The notes under the pieces were generated by a model that did not search any database, was not told the DNA's origin, and saw nothing but the letters and a program-made list of their open reading frames with translations. A stretch of 64,000 nucleotides of DNA from Roridomyces roridus (lineage: Eukaryota; Basidiomycota; Agaricomycetes; Agaricales; Mycenaceae), in NCBI GenBank assembly GCA_029378245.1, contig JARKIF010000028.1:310001-374000 (forward strand), written 5' to 3'. The translations under genes were made by a program, and so were the position numbers. Within the stretch, counting starts at the first letter, position 1. Every line of letters starts with the position of its first letter. Below, piece by piece: positions 44,862-54,832 of this stretch.

Positions 44862-47800
44862 TCAGGACACGATCTTCCATCGGCCGTTAACCCGTTCTTC
44901 ACGGAGTGCAGTCGGGTTCTTCTCATAGAACTCTTCTATGCATTCCTCTGCTCCATCCAACAAAGCGCGCTTCTCCCAAGTCCATTCAGCCGGGGGATAG
45001 TCCTTCCATTTGATGAAGTAGCGCAATGTGTTGCGTTGATTCCCGCTACCTCTCTTGACTTTCAGGATTTCCTCCACCTCATACTCATAATGACCGTCAA
45101 CCACGTCCGGGGGTGGGGGGTCCACCGCCTTCTGATGCTCGGCCACTGGTGGCACCCATGGTCGAAGATAGACCGTATTGAAAACCGGGTGAACCTTCCA
45201 AGATGCAGGCGTCTTGATTTCGTACAAGAGGGATCCAACCTTGCGCACCACCGGGAAAGGACCATAACGTCGGTCTTCGAATTTCTTGGTGGGTCGGTGC
45301 GTCTGTAGATTCTTCCCTTCTAGCCACACCTTATCGCCTACTTTGTACCCCGGGTCGGGTTGTCGACTACGATCGTAGTATTTCCTCATAACCTCTTGTG
45401 CATGGCGCATTGCCGCCGCAGCTTCTGCCCGTACCTTCTCCATTCGCTGCGCGAATTCCATCGCCTTTTCCGTCGGAACCTCTTGCAATGGTTCAATCCC
45501 TTTGCGCGGGTGGAACCCGAGAGTCATAAAGAAGGGACTGAATCCCGTCGTTGCGTGAACCTTGTCATTGTAGGAGAATTCGGCCAAGGTTAACCATTCT
45601 GCCCAGTCGTCTTGCATGAAGTTGGTAAAGATTCGGAGGTACTGTTCCACCTCTTGGTTGACCCGTTCCGTTTGACCGTCGGTTTGCGGGTGATACGCTG
45701 TCGACGCATTCGACTTCATTCCCAGAAGCTTCATCAGGTCTCGCATAAAGTGGCCCACGAATTGTGTTCCACGGTCGCTGATTACCACCTCTGGTAACCC
45801 GTAATCCTTCCACACATTGTCCCGATAAACCCGGGCGATCCCTTCGCCGGTAATCTGTTCTCGGCAGGGAACAACCCGAATTCCCTTACCCAGTCGATCC
45901 ACAATCACCACAATACTGTCGTACCCCTTGGACTCAGGTAGCTTCGTGATTAGGTCGATCGAGACGTTCTGCCACACTCGTTCGGGTACTGCGTTTGGTG
46001 ACAAGGGTCCGCGGGGTTTGGATGGAAACGTCTTCGTCTTCTGGCACGTCGAACAAGCGGCTACGTACCGCTTGATGTCCCGGGTCATGGATGGCCAGTA
46101 GTAATTCCGCGCTACCAATTCCGCCGTTCGATATTGCCCAGGGTGACCGGCCATGTACGTATCATGGTGGGCCCGGGTTATGTGATGGCGTAGCTCCTTG
46201 TCGGAAGGGACGTATACCGATCCATGCCTAGTCAAGAACCCGTCGTGTTCCTGCCAGGTCGGGTTCTCCTCCTCGGCTTCTTCATCCTTGCTCTTGGCCA
46301 AACCTTCTTTGGCCGCATCCTCCCACTTGTCGTGGGTGTCCTTGATGCGTTGCAAAAATTGGTCCCCCCCCTCCTGTTCTGGGATTGCTCGCAGAAATTC
46401 CTCCTTCGGTATCTGTTGAAATTTATCCGCTGGTAGCAACGTGATATCGCTGTTATCCTTTGCCCCCTTTTCATGGCCATTTCGCCTCGAAAGGGCATCC
46501 GTCTTGTTATGCGTTTTGCCGGGTTTGTGGATCAGCAGAAAGTCGTATTCACTCAACTCCAGCGACCAACGTGCCTGTCTCCGGTTCAGCTTCTTCGTCG
46601 TCATAAAGTAAGCCAGATTCTTGTGGTCCATCCAAATCTCGAAGGTTTTGTTGCTGCCTTGAAGGAAATGCCTCCACCCATACAAACCGCGCATAATCGC
46701 CAGCATTTCCTTGTCGTGAATGTCGTAATTTCGTTCCGTGTCGTTAAGAGATTTGGACAAGAATCCGATCGGGACCCAGACTCCGTTCTGGAGTTGAGAA
46801 AGCACCACTCCGGTGGCGAAATCCGAGGAATCGGCTTCCATCCGCCATTCGCCATGGTCAGTTGGAAAGTGCAGCACCGGTTCGGCGGTGACCAAATCCT
46901 TCAGCGTTTCGAACGCTCTCCTTTCCTCACCTCCCCATCGCCACCGATAATCTTTCCTCGTCAACCGTGTCAGGGGTTTGGAGTGGATCCCGAACCCGGC
47001 AATAAACCGACGGTAGAAGTTGAGGAACCCAAGGAAACTCTGAACCTCTTTGACCGTTTTGGGTTCCGCCCACTCGCGTACCCCCGCAACTTTCACGGGA
47101 TCCATCCGAATTTTTCCATCCCCGATAATCACACCGAGGTATTCGACCTCTCGTTTCTCGAACTCGCACTTCTCGGGCTTCAAGTACAAATCATTGTCCT
47201 GCAGGATCTGCAGCACCTCGCGCACCATCCTCTGATGCTCCTCCTTGTTGGAGGAATAAATCAAAATGTCGTCCAAGTAGACAATAACCCGACCCTCGGC
47301 GATCTGTCGGGCAAAGATGTCGTTCATCATGCACTGGAAGGTCGCCGGCGAGTTCGTCAACCCGAAGAACATCACCAAGGGTTCAAACAGCCCCCGATTG
47401 GTGATGAATGCCGCCTTCTCCTCATCTCCTTCCTTTATCCGAATGTTGTTGTAACCCCATCGTACGTCCAACTTGGTGAACCACGTCGCGTTCCGGAGGT
47501 TGTGCATTATTTCGGAGATCAGGGGAATCGGGTACCGGTTCTTGATCGTAATCGCGTTCAACCTTCGGTAGTCTTGTACTGGTCGAAGTTTCCCGTCTTT
47601 CTTCTTCACGAAAAAGAAAGGAGACGCAAACGGAGACTTCGAGGGGCGTATCCGTCCAGTCTTCAAGTGTTCTGCAATGAACTCGTCCAACTCCTTCTGC
47701 TCTGGGACCGACAGGGGAATAACCCGACCCCGGGCGGGTTCCGCCCCGTCCTTCAGTTCGATAGCGTGGTCCCAACGCTTCCGCTCCGGTAGTTTGTCGA

Positions 47801-48857
47801 AGTCCTTTTTGTCGAAGACACTGCGAAACTCGTCGAGGTAATGGGCCGGCACAATATCCTCCATTGTCTGGTCGCCCTTCGCGTTATGGGCCGCCGCTGC
47901 TAATTTTGTCGCAACCGAACCCACAGCTCGGATATGCTCCGCGTGTTGGGCGTCCTCTTCCTCGTAAATTCGGGTGACGAATACCCGATCGTCGGGTTCC
48001 AACCCATCTTCGTCTTCGGCCTCCCATTGCTTCCAGAGGCGTTCGGTGCGGCACGCAGGCGGGCAGCGAGTAAAGGACAACTTTCCGTTACTCCAGTCAA
48101 TCTCGGGGTTATGCCGTTTCAACCACTTGTACCCCAGAATGACATCCGTCTTCCCGGTATTGGTTAGGGCGAAGGTCATTACTTCCTCATGATCCTCCAC
48201 CGTAGTGCGCATTCTGACCACTTGTCGAATCTTGCCCCCCGCGTTGGGGGTGTTATCCGCGTTGTAGACAGGTACCGGCATCGGAAGATCCTCCACGTCG
48301 AGCCCATGCCTCTCGGCGAACGACTGGTTCATGAATCCTTCCGCGGTAGCCCCAGTGTCCAAAAGCCCCACCACCGTGTACCCACGGAGGCTAGCCAAGT
48401 CCTGCACCACCATAGGGACCATTACTGAAACCCCGCCCATGGCGCGAATGAAGGAAGGCGGGTTTTGCAGCTCTTCAATGGCTGTAAGAGCGTCGGGTCG
48501 GTAGAGACTCAGTAGTTCCTCCACGTATCCTTCGGTAATTTCGATGCGTCGGGTTTTGTACGTCCAATTCTGCAGCATCTCCACTGCGTGCGGACGCTGC
48601 GCGTACATTCGGTCCAGCAGTCGCTCGGCGCTGTTGGGTGGTAGCCCCTTCCACGACGCCTTTGGTGTAGGGGGTACGACTGTAACCTTCTTTCGGGGTA
48701 TCGGCTTCTTACTCCTCCACTCGGGGACAGGAGTGTCGGTTTCTTGTTCGTTGGCCACGATTTGAGAATCTTTGTCGTTCAATAGAGTATGGAATTGATT
48801 AGTGAACGACTTGTGTACATGGGGTATCGAGGAAGACCGGGAGGACGTGGCTTTCAA
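44862..48857 (-). CDS. pol: Pol polyprotein: protease, RT, RNase H, integrase, chromodomain
   Basis: About 1,331 residues, uninterrupted. Order: aspartic protease (LLDTGATAEGFMNQS, near residue 160), reverse transcriptase (DVRWGYNNIRIKEGDE, and the YLDDILIYS active site near 520), RNase H (MEADSSDFATGVVLSQ; DHKNLAYF), integrase zinc domain (HHCC: HPGQYR...CSTCQKTK), DDE core (SIDLITKLPESKGYDS; VISDRGTQFVGHF; HPQTDGQTERVNQEV), a GPF-type module (RRYGPFPVVRKVG) and a C-terminal chromodomain (YEVEEILKVKRG ... YFIKWKDYPPAEWTWE). The frame has no ATG for about 83 codons and begins upstream inside gag in the -1 frame, so it is probably made by -1 frameshifting as Gag-Pol. The chromodomain should steer integration to marked chromatin. 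Confidence 0.95.
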   Translation of the reverse strand: MKATSSRSSSIPHVHKSFTNQFHTLLNDKDSQIVANEQETDTPVPEWRSKKPIPRKKVTVVPPTPKASWKGLPPNSAERLLDRMYAQRPHAVEMLQNWTYKTRRIEITEGYVEELLSLYRPDALTAIEELQNPPSFIRAMGGVSVMVPMVVQDLASLRGYTVVGLLDTGATAEGFMNQSFAERHGLDVEDLPMPVPVYNADNTPNAGGKIRQVVRMRTTVEDHEEVMTFALTNTGKTDVILGYKWLKRHNPEIDWSNGKLSFTRCPPACRTERLWKQWEAEDEDGLEPDDRVFVTRIYEEEDAQHAEHIRAVGSVATKLAAAAHNAKGDQTMEDIVPAHYLDEFRSVFDKKDFDKLPERKRWDHAIELKDGAEPARGRVIPLSVPEQKELDEFIAEHLKTGRIRPSKSPFASPFFFVKKKDGKLRPVQDYRRLNAITIKNRYPIPLISEIMHNLRNATWFTKLDVRWGYNNIRIKEGDEEKAAFITNRGLFEPLVMFFGLTNSPATFQCMMNDIFARQIAEGRVIVYLDDILIYSSNKEEHQRMVREVLQILQDNDLYLKPEKCEFEKREVEYLGVIIGDGKIRMDPVKVAGVREWAEPKTVKEVQSFLGFLNFYRRFIAGFGIHSKPLTRLTRKDYRWRWGGEERRAFETLKDLVTAEPVLHFPTDHGEWRMEADSSDFATGVVLSQLQNGVWVPIGFLSKSLNDTERNYDIHDKEMLAIMRGLYGWRHFLQGSNKTFEIWMDHKNLAYFMTTKKLNRRQARWSLELSEYDFLLIHKPGKTHNKTDALSRRNGHEKGAKDNSDITLLPADKFQQIPKEEFLRAIPEQEGGDQFLQRIKDTHDKWEDAAKEGLAKSKDEEAEEENPTWQEHDGFLTRHGSVYVPSDKELRHHITRAHHDTYMAGHPGQYRTAELVARNYYWPSMTRDIKRYVAACSTCQKTKTFPSKPRGPLSPNAVPERVWQNVSIDLITKLPESKGYDSIVVIVDRLGKGIRVVPCREQITGEGIARVYRDNVWKDYGLPEVVISDRGTQFVGHFMRDLMKLLGMKSNASTAYHPQTDGQTERVNQEVEQYLRIFTNFMQDDWAEWLTLAEFSYNDKVHATTGFSPFFMTLGFHPRKGIEPLQEVPTEKAMEFAQRMEKVRAEAAAAMRHAQEVMRKYYDRSRQPDPGYKVGDKVWLEGKNLQTHRPTKKFEDRRYGPFPVVRKVGSLLYEIKTPASWKVHPVFNTVYLRPWVPPVAEHQKAVDPPPPDVVDGHYEYEVEEILKVKRGSGNQRNTLRYFIKWKDYPPAEWTWEKRALLDGAEECIEEFYEKNPTALREERVNGRWKIVS

Positions 48858-50185
48858 TCCCGGTCGTTGGAAAAATCCTCTGGGGACTCCTCTTCCGAGT
48901 TCTCTTCGGTGTCGGGTTCTTCCACCATGGCACGGAACTGCGTGGTGACGTGTGCATGGGTCGGGCAGTTGCGACGAATGTGCCCCTTGAGCCCACAGCC
49001 ATAGCAGTGAACTTCGCTGCTAGGTTGACGACGGCCCGTATTCGTACGATCAATGTCCATGGGGGCCGAGACATTACTGGCAGTCGTAGCGGTGCTGGTA
49101 CGTACGACGGGGTTGCTGGTATTGCTTCCTGAAGCGTTCGTGTTCGTGCGTTGGGTGCCGAATCGGTTGAACCCTTCCGTGCGATTGAACCCTTCAGGCC
49201 GTTTCGGGTTCTGCATCGGGTTCCGTCCCCCGCCTCCGTACGACCCCGAGTTGGGGTTTCCAGCTTTCCCGAATCCCGCTTTATCCCCCGTCAAAAGGGT
49301 ATTCTTCAGGACCCGGAACTGCCTCTTGAGCCCATCACGTTTGATGGCTTCTTCTTTCCACTCTGCATAGGTCTTGGGGAGTTCTCCGTTAACTCCCTCG
49401 TAAATCGATTCCACCACTTCTTGATTGAGGCCCGTTTTGAGGAGTCGGATAAGCGTGGTATCGTCGTATCCCGCCGTCCTGTTGTACGAATCGAGAATGG
49501 TGAAATAACTCGTAGCCGTACCATTCGCCTGCCGAAGGTGTTCCATCTTGGATTGGGCCTCCTCCACCTGGGCTCCTCCTTTGAAGCTGGAGATAATGTC
49601 GGCCTCGAACGCCGCGTAGGTGGTATAAGCGCCAGTGCCGCTGCCGTTGCGCATGGCCTTCACTACGTTCTCTGCCCAGATTGCCGCGGACCCTCCTTTC
49701 ATGTAAGACAGGGTAAAATTGATCTTGGCGGAGTCCTTGTCGTATACGGGGTTGTCCTGGAAGTTGAGGTAGCAACCCGCCAAGAACCCGTCCACGGTCT
49801 CGGCAGTCCCCGAAAAGTCGGCCGGGGCAGCAACCCGCGCTCTGCGGGATTTATCGCCACTTCCCTGCTTCGCGTCCAACTGATTCTTCAGTATGTCCAA
49901 CATGACACTGTTGGTCTTCGCAATGTGATCCTCCATCATAGAGATGCGTTGAAATGCATCCTGGAGATCGTTCTGGAGGTGCAAGACGCCGGCTTGCAAC
50001 CCCGCCTCGGGGTTCCCGTCTGGTCCCCAGATTTCCGTCAATAGCCCGCGAGTGGCGGCACTAAGCGCTTCAGCGCGATCGAATATGTGGGCTTCGCGTG
50101 CCATTTGATCCAATCCTTGGTAGTGGGTGGCGTCCGTCGACTGGAACGCATCCCGGTTCGGTATACCCAGTGCGGTAAGGTCCAT
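48854..50185 (-). CDS. gag: Gag protein with CCHC zinc knuckle
   Basis: The ATG at 50185 (MDLTALGIPNRDAF) is the first in frame after the LTR; the frame is open back into the LTR but without ATG. The protein is 443 residues. A central gag-like region (FLAGCYLNFQDNPVYDKDS, FTLSYMKGGSAAIWAENV, YFTILDSYNRTAGYDDTT) is followed by an Asn/Arg/Gly-rich linker and one zinc knuckle CYGCGLKGHIRRNC (C-x2-C-x4-H-x4-C). An acidic end (EEPDTEENSEEESPED) closes it, with TGA at 48854-48856. It forms the particle shell and binds element RNA. The pol frame overlaps its 3' end in the -1 frame. Confidence 0.92.
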   Translation of the reverse strand: MDLTALGIPNRDAFQSTDATHYQGLDQMAREAHIFDRAEALSAATRGLLTEIWGPDGNPEAGLQAGVLHLQNDLQDAFQRISMMEDHIAKTNSVMLDILKNQLDAKQGSGDKSRRARVAAPADFSGTAETVDGFLAGCYLNFQDNPVYDKDSAKINFTLSYMKGGSAAIWAENVVKAMRNGSGTGAYTTYAAFEADIISSFKGGAQVEEAQSKMEHLRQANGTATSYFTILDSYNRTAGYDDTTLIRLLKTGLNQEVVESIYEGVNGELPKTYAEWKEEAIKRDGLKRQFRVLKNTLLTGDKAGFGKAGNPNSGSYGGGGRNPMQNPKRPEGFNRTEGFNRFGTQRTNTNASGSNTSNPVVRTSTATTASNVSAPMDIDRTNTGRRQPSSEVHCYGCGLKGHIRRNCPTHAHVTTQFRAMVEEPDTEENSEEESPEDFSNDRD

Positions 50186-50218
50186 CGTTTCGTTCGGTCG
50201 AGTGTTCGAGTAAAGGGG

Positions 50219-50228
50219 AGACGAATCT
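50219..50228 (-). other. Self-primer binding site
   Basis: AGATTCGTCT (minus sense) begins two bases after the 5' LTR end. It is the exact complement of AGACGAATCT at 50350-50341 in the LTR, at the predicted RNA 5' end. No match to initiator-Met tRNA is seen at this place. This is the arrangement used by Tf1-type elements. Confidence 0.75.
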
Positions 50229-50230
50229 TT

Positions 50231-50602
50231 TGTCAGCACCTAGGGCTAAGTCGGGTTCTAGTCAGTAACGAACGAAGCGACCGAGCGAAGAGCAGCAGAC
50301 GAGACTCAAGAGGTAGAGCAAGCCGTAGGGAGAATAGACTAGATTCGTCTACAGTACTGAGACTGTAGACAGGTATATATACTACATGATCGAATTAAGT
50401 ACGAGGAGGTAGGGGGTAGGAGCAGGGGCGATCACGACAAGTAGGGGTTTAAATGCAGGGGAGAGTGGATTAGCAAGCAGGGGTTAGCAGGGGTTGAGAC
50501 AAGACCCGGCTAATCAGTGATGATCACTGATTAGGGTATTGATGGTGGATGATTGATCGGGTTACAACCCGTCGGGTTGTTGCCTGGGGTCATATCATGA
50601 CA
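50231..50602 (-). repeat. 5' LTR of the gypsy element
   Basis: TGTCATGATATGACC...GGTGCTGACA in the minus sense. TATATATA lies at 50381-50374. A 9-bp hairpin (GTCTACAGT/ACTGTAGAC in the solo copy; one mismatch here) follows, and AGACGAATCT starts at 50350, 31 nt after the TATA start, which I take as transcription start. Confidence 0.93.
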
Positions 50603-51089
50603 ACTTGGAAGAAGGAAAAGAAGGGGACAAGTCACGGGACAATGCTACGTGGCACAGTCGTCCACACGCCGCACGTCGGATGAATATATCGACCTAGCCT
50701 CACAGCTCCAGGGAGACGCGAATGAACGAGAACGTAGGTACAACCAACTGGAACTTGCTCATCTGTTCGCGTTTGTTCGTCTTGGTGCTCGCTTAAAGTG
50801 ACATTTCCCGTTTGATTCTCACCTGATCTCATTCGTTCTCTGCGCGTTTCCACTGGGCCTCACTGGCAAACCTGTTCGAAGTTCGAACCCCGCACCGCAC
50901 CTGGGCCTGGGGTGGGCTGTGTGGGGTTCGGAGATTTGACAAAATTGGTGACGAATGTGCTCTAAACCCAAGGGAGAAACCCAACACCACTGTATCGTAT
51001 ACGGTGATACGCAGCGTCACGCGCACTAGTGTATAGTAGATAGCTCGAGTAGGTAATGTCCTAGAAGTAGACCGCGAAGCAATACAACT

Positions 51090-51140
51090 CCACAACACAC
51101 TAACCACACAACACACACAACACACACAACACACACACAA
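51090..51140. repeat. (CA)-rich microsatellite
   Basis: Runs of CACAACACACACAA-type units, about 50 bp. No coding context. Confidence 0.8.
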
Positions 51141-51310
51141 TTCCTTGACTAGCGCGCTGACACCTAATGGTTGAGGTTCGACCCAATGTCTAGGCAAGAA
51201 GGCGTACAATGCAATCCTGCAAGGGCGGGATCTACAGGCCTTATATACTACTCCCTACTGATCTGATGATATAACTACTATTACGCGCCTGCCGTCCCTA
51301 TTTCCATACT

Positions 51311-51671
51311 TGTCATGATATGACCCCAGGCCACAACCCGACGGGTTGTAACCCGATCAATCATCAACCATCAATACTCTAATCAGTGATCATCACTGAT
51401 CGGCCGGGTCTTGTCTCAACCCCTGCTTGGTACTCCACTCTCCCCTGCATTTACACCCCTACTTGTCGCGATCGCCCCTGCTCCTACCCCCTACCCCTCG
51501 TACCTAATTCGATCATGTAGTATATATACCCGTCTACAGTCTCAGTACTGTAGACGAATCTAGTCTATTGTCCCTACGGCTTGCTCTACCTCTTGAGTCT
51601 CGTCTGCTGCTCTTCGCTCGGTCGCCTCGTTCGTTGCCGACTAGAACCCGACTTAGCCCTAGGTGCTGACA
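51311..51671 (+). mobile_element. Solo LTR of the same gypsy family, opposite strand
   Basis: 361 bp, TGTCATGATATGACC...GGTGCTGACA, flanked by ATACT at 51306-51310 and 51672-51676. TATATATA, the hairpin and AGACGAATCT (51552-51561) are kept. The clean 5-bp duplication shows it arose by LTR-LTR recombination of a separate insertion 0.7 kb from the full-length copy. Confidence 0.92.
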
Positions 51672-54670
51672 ATACTTTCCCTATAACCACAGGTGTCCTG
51701 TCACCTATATTACATCCCCTCGAACCGCTTCGCGTGGTTCTGTTGCTTATGTTGCTGCTTGGCCCGTCTGATCGGCGGTCATGCCATCTTGGCATTCGAG
51801 CCGATTGGCCTGGTAATTTGATTCCGTCGTTTCATTACACTCTCTTGCTGAGCCAGCTCTTATTATGACTATAGCTGTTAGGTGTCGGATCCGAGAGAAG
51901 AACGTAGCAGGGATAAAATCGCCCGGAGAAGATTTGGACCGGAGTTCCGGTTAAATGTTGAAAGAACCGGAGGAAGGGAAAGTTGGACCGGAGTTCCGGG
52001 GCGATTGTCGGAGGAACGGTGACACCACTAAGGTCGAGGGTGACCGTCTGCCCAGCAATGTGAGATGAGGACCGGACTGGACCGGCGTTCCGGATGAGGA
52101 ATCCGATCGGAGAGAGGAGGGGCTCGGATAGACCAAGGTGGAATGCACCAAGAACGTCGATAATCAAACTGAAGTACCGAGTACAAAAGGAAAGTCTTAT
52201 ATACTAAGTGTGAGAGATATTTGTCAAGACACTAAAATAGACTTGAGAACGGACATAACCGGCTAAGTGGATATAAGGTGATTAAGTCCGCACGGAGTGA
52301 TCAAGTGGATGTCGATCCAGAGCATGTCAGATGAATATCCTGTCAAGGTTCCTTTTTCATGTGAATAACCAAAATACCCGGTGTAGTCCGAGAAGCAGGA
52401 CTCGGCCTGACAGATGGGATGGATCCGGAGTTGGGTCAAAGGAACCGGAACTCCGGTCAAAGAAACTCCGGTTAAAGGAACCGGAGTCCGGAGTTTGGAT
52501 GAAGTTGGAACGGGACGTAACAATAGCCCTCGACCCAGGTCCATAAATAACCTCGGTCCGCCATCTTCGTCATTCAAGGCTTACTCCTGGCAGATTCTGT
52601 CAGACGCGATCATCCCTCTGATCGCCTGCCGTGGTTCCGCCGCCTTCCATGATCATGATCGTACTTTGATCAGTTCTCGATCATACTAGTGTGCCTGCGC
52701 GAGTTCGACTCGCCCGCTTGTCATCTCTTCTCTGGGTGTCTCTTTAATACCGGAACGAATGGTAGTATTTCCTCCAACTCGCCTGCACGAGCCACTCTGT
52801 TTGTATACATATATATAGACTTATACCGGTCCGCGAGGTACTCCGCGAACCTTGTCATAATAGTACTGCGCGTCTGCGCAACCTTCGTCTTTGCTCTGTA
52901 GCTAGTCTAGCTCATTTCTGAATACACCTGGGCTTGGTATATCTCCTTGGGTATGGTATCTCCTCAAGTAGTAGTCCCCGTGAACCGCCTATTGGAGTCA
53001 CTACAACCGACCACTGGAACAAATAGCCAAGCGTAGTGTACTGACGACTTGTACTTGTCTCATTAATACACGAATAGCGACACAGAGCTCAGTCCTATCC
53101 CTTATGGTATATCACCTGACAGAGGCATTGGTGTGCGCACCAAAACAGCTAAATAGCCAGATTTCACGTGTGCGAAATACGCAGTCGTATCAACGGTGGT
53201 ACACAGGAATAAGCAAGTAGCTTATTTAGATAACCAACACAGACACGAGCTCGTAGCGAGTGTATTCAATCGAGTGTTCAGACGAGTAAAGGTCCCAATA
53301 CAGGTCCTTATACAGGTAGTAGGTTGTGGAGGGAGAAAGTAATAAGTTTATTCCGAAGGAAAGTGGTATTTCCAAGGGACGGGTATTAGGTTCAGTCAAG
53401 ACTGGAACAAGCAACCCTTTTGGTAGATTGTATAGCTTCTCAGCTGTAGTTGATAAGATTGATGTAGTAGATGGGTTGGTGGTCAAACACCGATCGTATT
53501 CCTTATTCCGAAACTTCACAACTCGATTCTACACTTCTTCCCGACTGGTACTGAGATTCCCTAGCCAAATACGACGATGTTCCCAACGACTTGACTTGAC
53601 TGATTGCTTGAGAGATTCTTGATATGAGGCGAGTACGACGATTTGGTTTCAATGATGACGATGATTCCGATTCAAAATAATATGATTCCAACTAGTACAA
53701 ACTTTAAGAAGCCACTATCCAACACAGTGCACCTCGAAAGCCCAAGCACAACCCTTTAGAGATGCTAATGCGTACAACAGACGGAGGTGATTGTTCAGCC
53801 TCCAAGGGAACACTCTACCTAGTTATATACAAGTCCGGCAATCTAATAAATAATACAGGAATGCGATCTTCGCAACGCATTTAGGGTATCCTTGCTATTT
53901 CATTGGTCTACAGGTTGGATGGCGCCATCCTCGCACCATCCCAAGCTCAGTCAGCCGTCGATCCATCATGTTTCAGGTTGGTAAGGCTGATGCCGAGGGT
54001 CGGAAGTCGAGTTCCATTATTCCCATCTTTCCTCCTCTGCGCTATCGTTCCAGGACCGGATAGTACTGGTCCGTAGCTTTAATTCGATACCCATATCTTG
54101 GGTATCCCATCATTGAAGACACCATTCCGAAGTTCACAAGTAGTGATTCCAGAGTGCTCCCGTGTTCCGATGTCGCGGACCAGGCACACGATCTCCCGGC
54201 GCCATCATCCCGGTTGGTAATGACTCCAGCTGAGGCCTCGATTGTGATCGATGACTCAACCATCCGCTTATTCCCAATTGCTGCTAATTCCCTTGTAACC
54301 ATCGGATTGAACCAGAGCTCAACGACTTGGTTATAAGATATTCCCATTGATAATAGGACTAGCACGAACTCCTACATGTTTCGGAGTGGGTCCGTCAGTC
54401 AGCTCAGGTTCCCCTTCGACCCGTACAGTACACCATACATTGTAATCCTACTAGCTGCTTCTGGGCTCAGCACTAGTGCTCTCGTGAGATGATACTTCTG
54501 TTGGTTATAAGAGAAATCGCCAAATTTCACGTATTCCTAGCGTGTTCATTTTGCAGGTGTATCATCGGCTCCAAAGCTGGGACCGGTGTAGGAGGCCACA
54601 ACTTCCAAAAAGGGTTGGTCATAGGGTGAGTTCCGCAGTTTTCGTAGGAGACCGGGGAGGCCGGGGCTTT
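51672..54670. other. Repeat debris without supported genes
   Basis: Promoter-like and tRNA-like scraps, e.g. TATACATATATATAGAC at about 52805. A set of near-palindromes CCGGAGTTCCGG/CCGGAACTCCGG lies at about 51939, 51992, 52080, 52446 and 52480. CTCAGTCAGCCGTCGATCC at about 53938 recurs at about 57781. It probably consists of old LTR fragments. Frames are short and carry no domain. Confidence 0.5.
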
Positions 54671-54692
54671 GGGTAAGTAGGGCAGTGCCTGT

Positions 54693-54746
54693 CAAGATAT
54701 AAATATTCCTGCCACGTCAGCATATAAATATTCCTGCCACGTCAGC
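54693..54746 (+). repeat. Short tandem duplication upstream of the NLR-like gene
   Basis: ATATAAATATTCCTGCCACG followed by TCAGC occurs twice in a row. Each copy holds a TATA-like ATATAAATA, so the NLR-like gene starting at 54833 may have a doubled core promoter. Confidence 0.6.
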
Positions 54747-54832
54747 ACCTCTCTTACCTTGTACCAACACCACAAGCCACTAAATGTCTTTGCCCACTGC
54801 TCAAATACAGACGGAGACACATTTTCATGTAC

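Larger units (their letters stand above)
44454..50602 (-). mobile_element. Full-length Ty3/gypsy chromovirus (Tf1/sushi-like) retrotransposon
   Basis: Two 372-bp LTRs (44454-44825 and 50231-50602) bound gag and pol on the minus strand. ACTTG is duplicated at 44449-44453 and 50603-50607. By eye the LTRs differ at about six positions (about 1.6 percent), so insertion is fairly recent. A polypurine tract (GAACGGGGGGGATAA on the minus strand) abuts the 3' LTR. The primer site is complementary to the element's own transcript start rather than to a tRNA, the hallmark of Tf1/sushi self-priming. Integrase ends in a chromodomain. Both frames are intact, so the copy may be autonomous. Confidence 0.95.
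43305..50857. mobile_element. Short TIR element split by the gypsy retrotransposon
   Basis: Left end CCCAGCGGAAACTGACAGAG; reverse complement of the right end CCCAGTGGAAACGCGCAGAG. The similarity continues through AACRAATGAGA and AAATGTCA, for about 60 bp. CCTCACT flanks both ends (43298-43304 and 50858-50864). Subterminal parts are rich in AACGAGA/TCTCGTT words. Removing the 6.15-kb retrotransposon and its 5-bp duplication leaves about 1.4 kb without coding sequence, so it is a non-autonomous element. A 7-8-bp duplication would fit hAT or KDZ elements. Confidence 0.65.

Noticed and set aside
46473..47792. Open frame of 439 codons on the plus strand
   Set aside because: It lies antisense to the RT/protease part of pol, has no domain, and is explained by codon bias of the coding strand.
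49151..50044. Open frame of 297 codons on the plus strand
   Set aside because: Antisense shadow of gag; no start context or domain.
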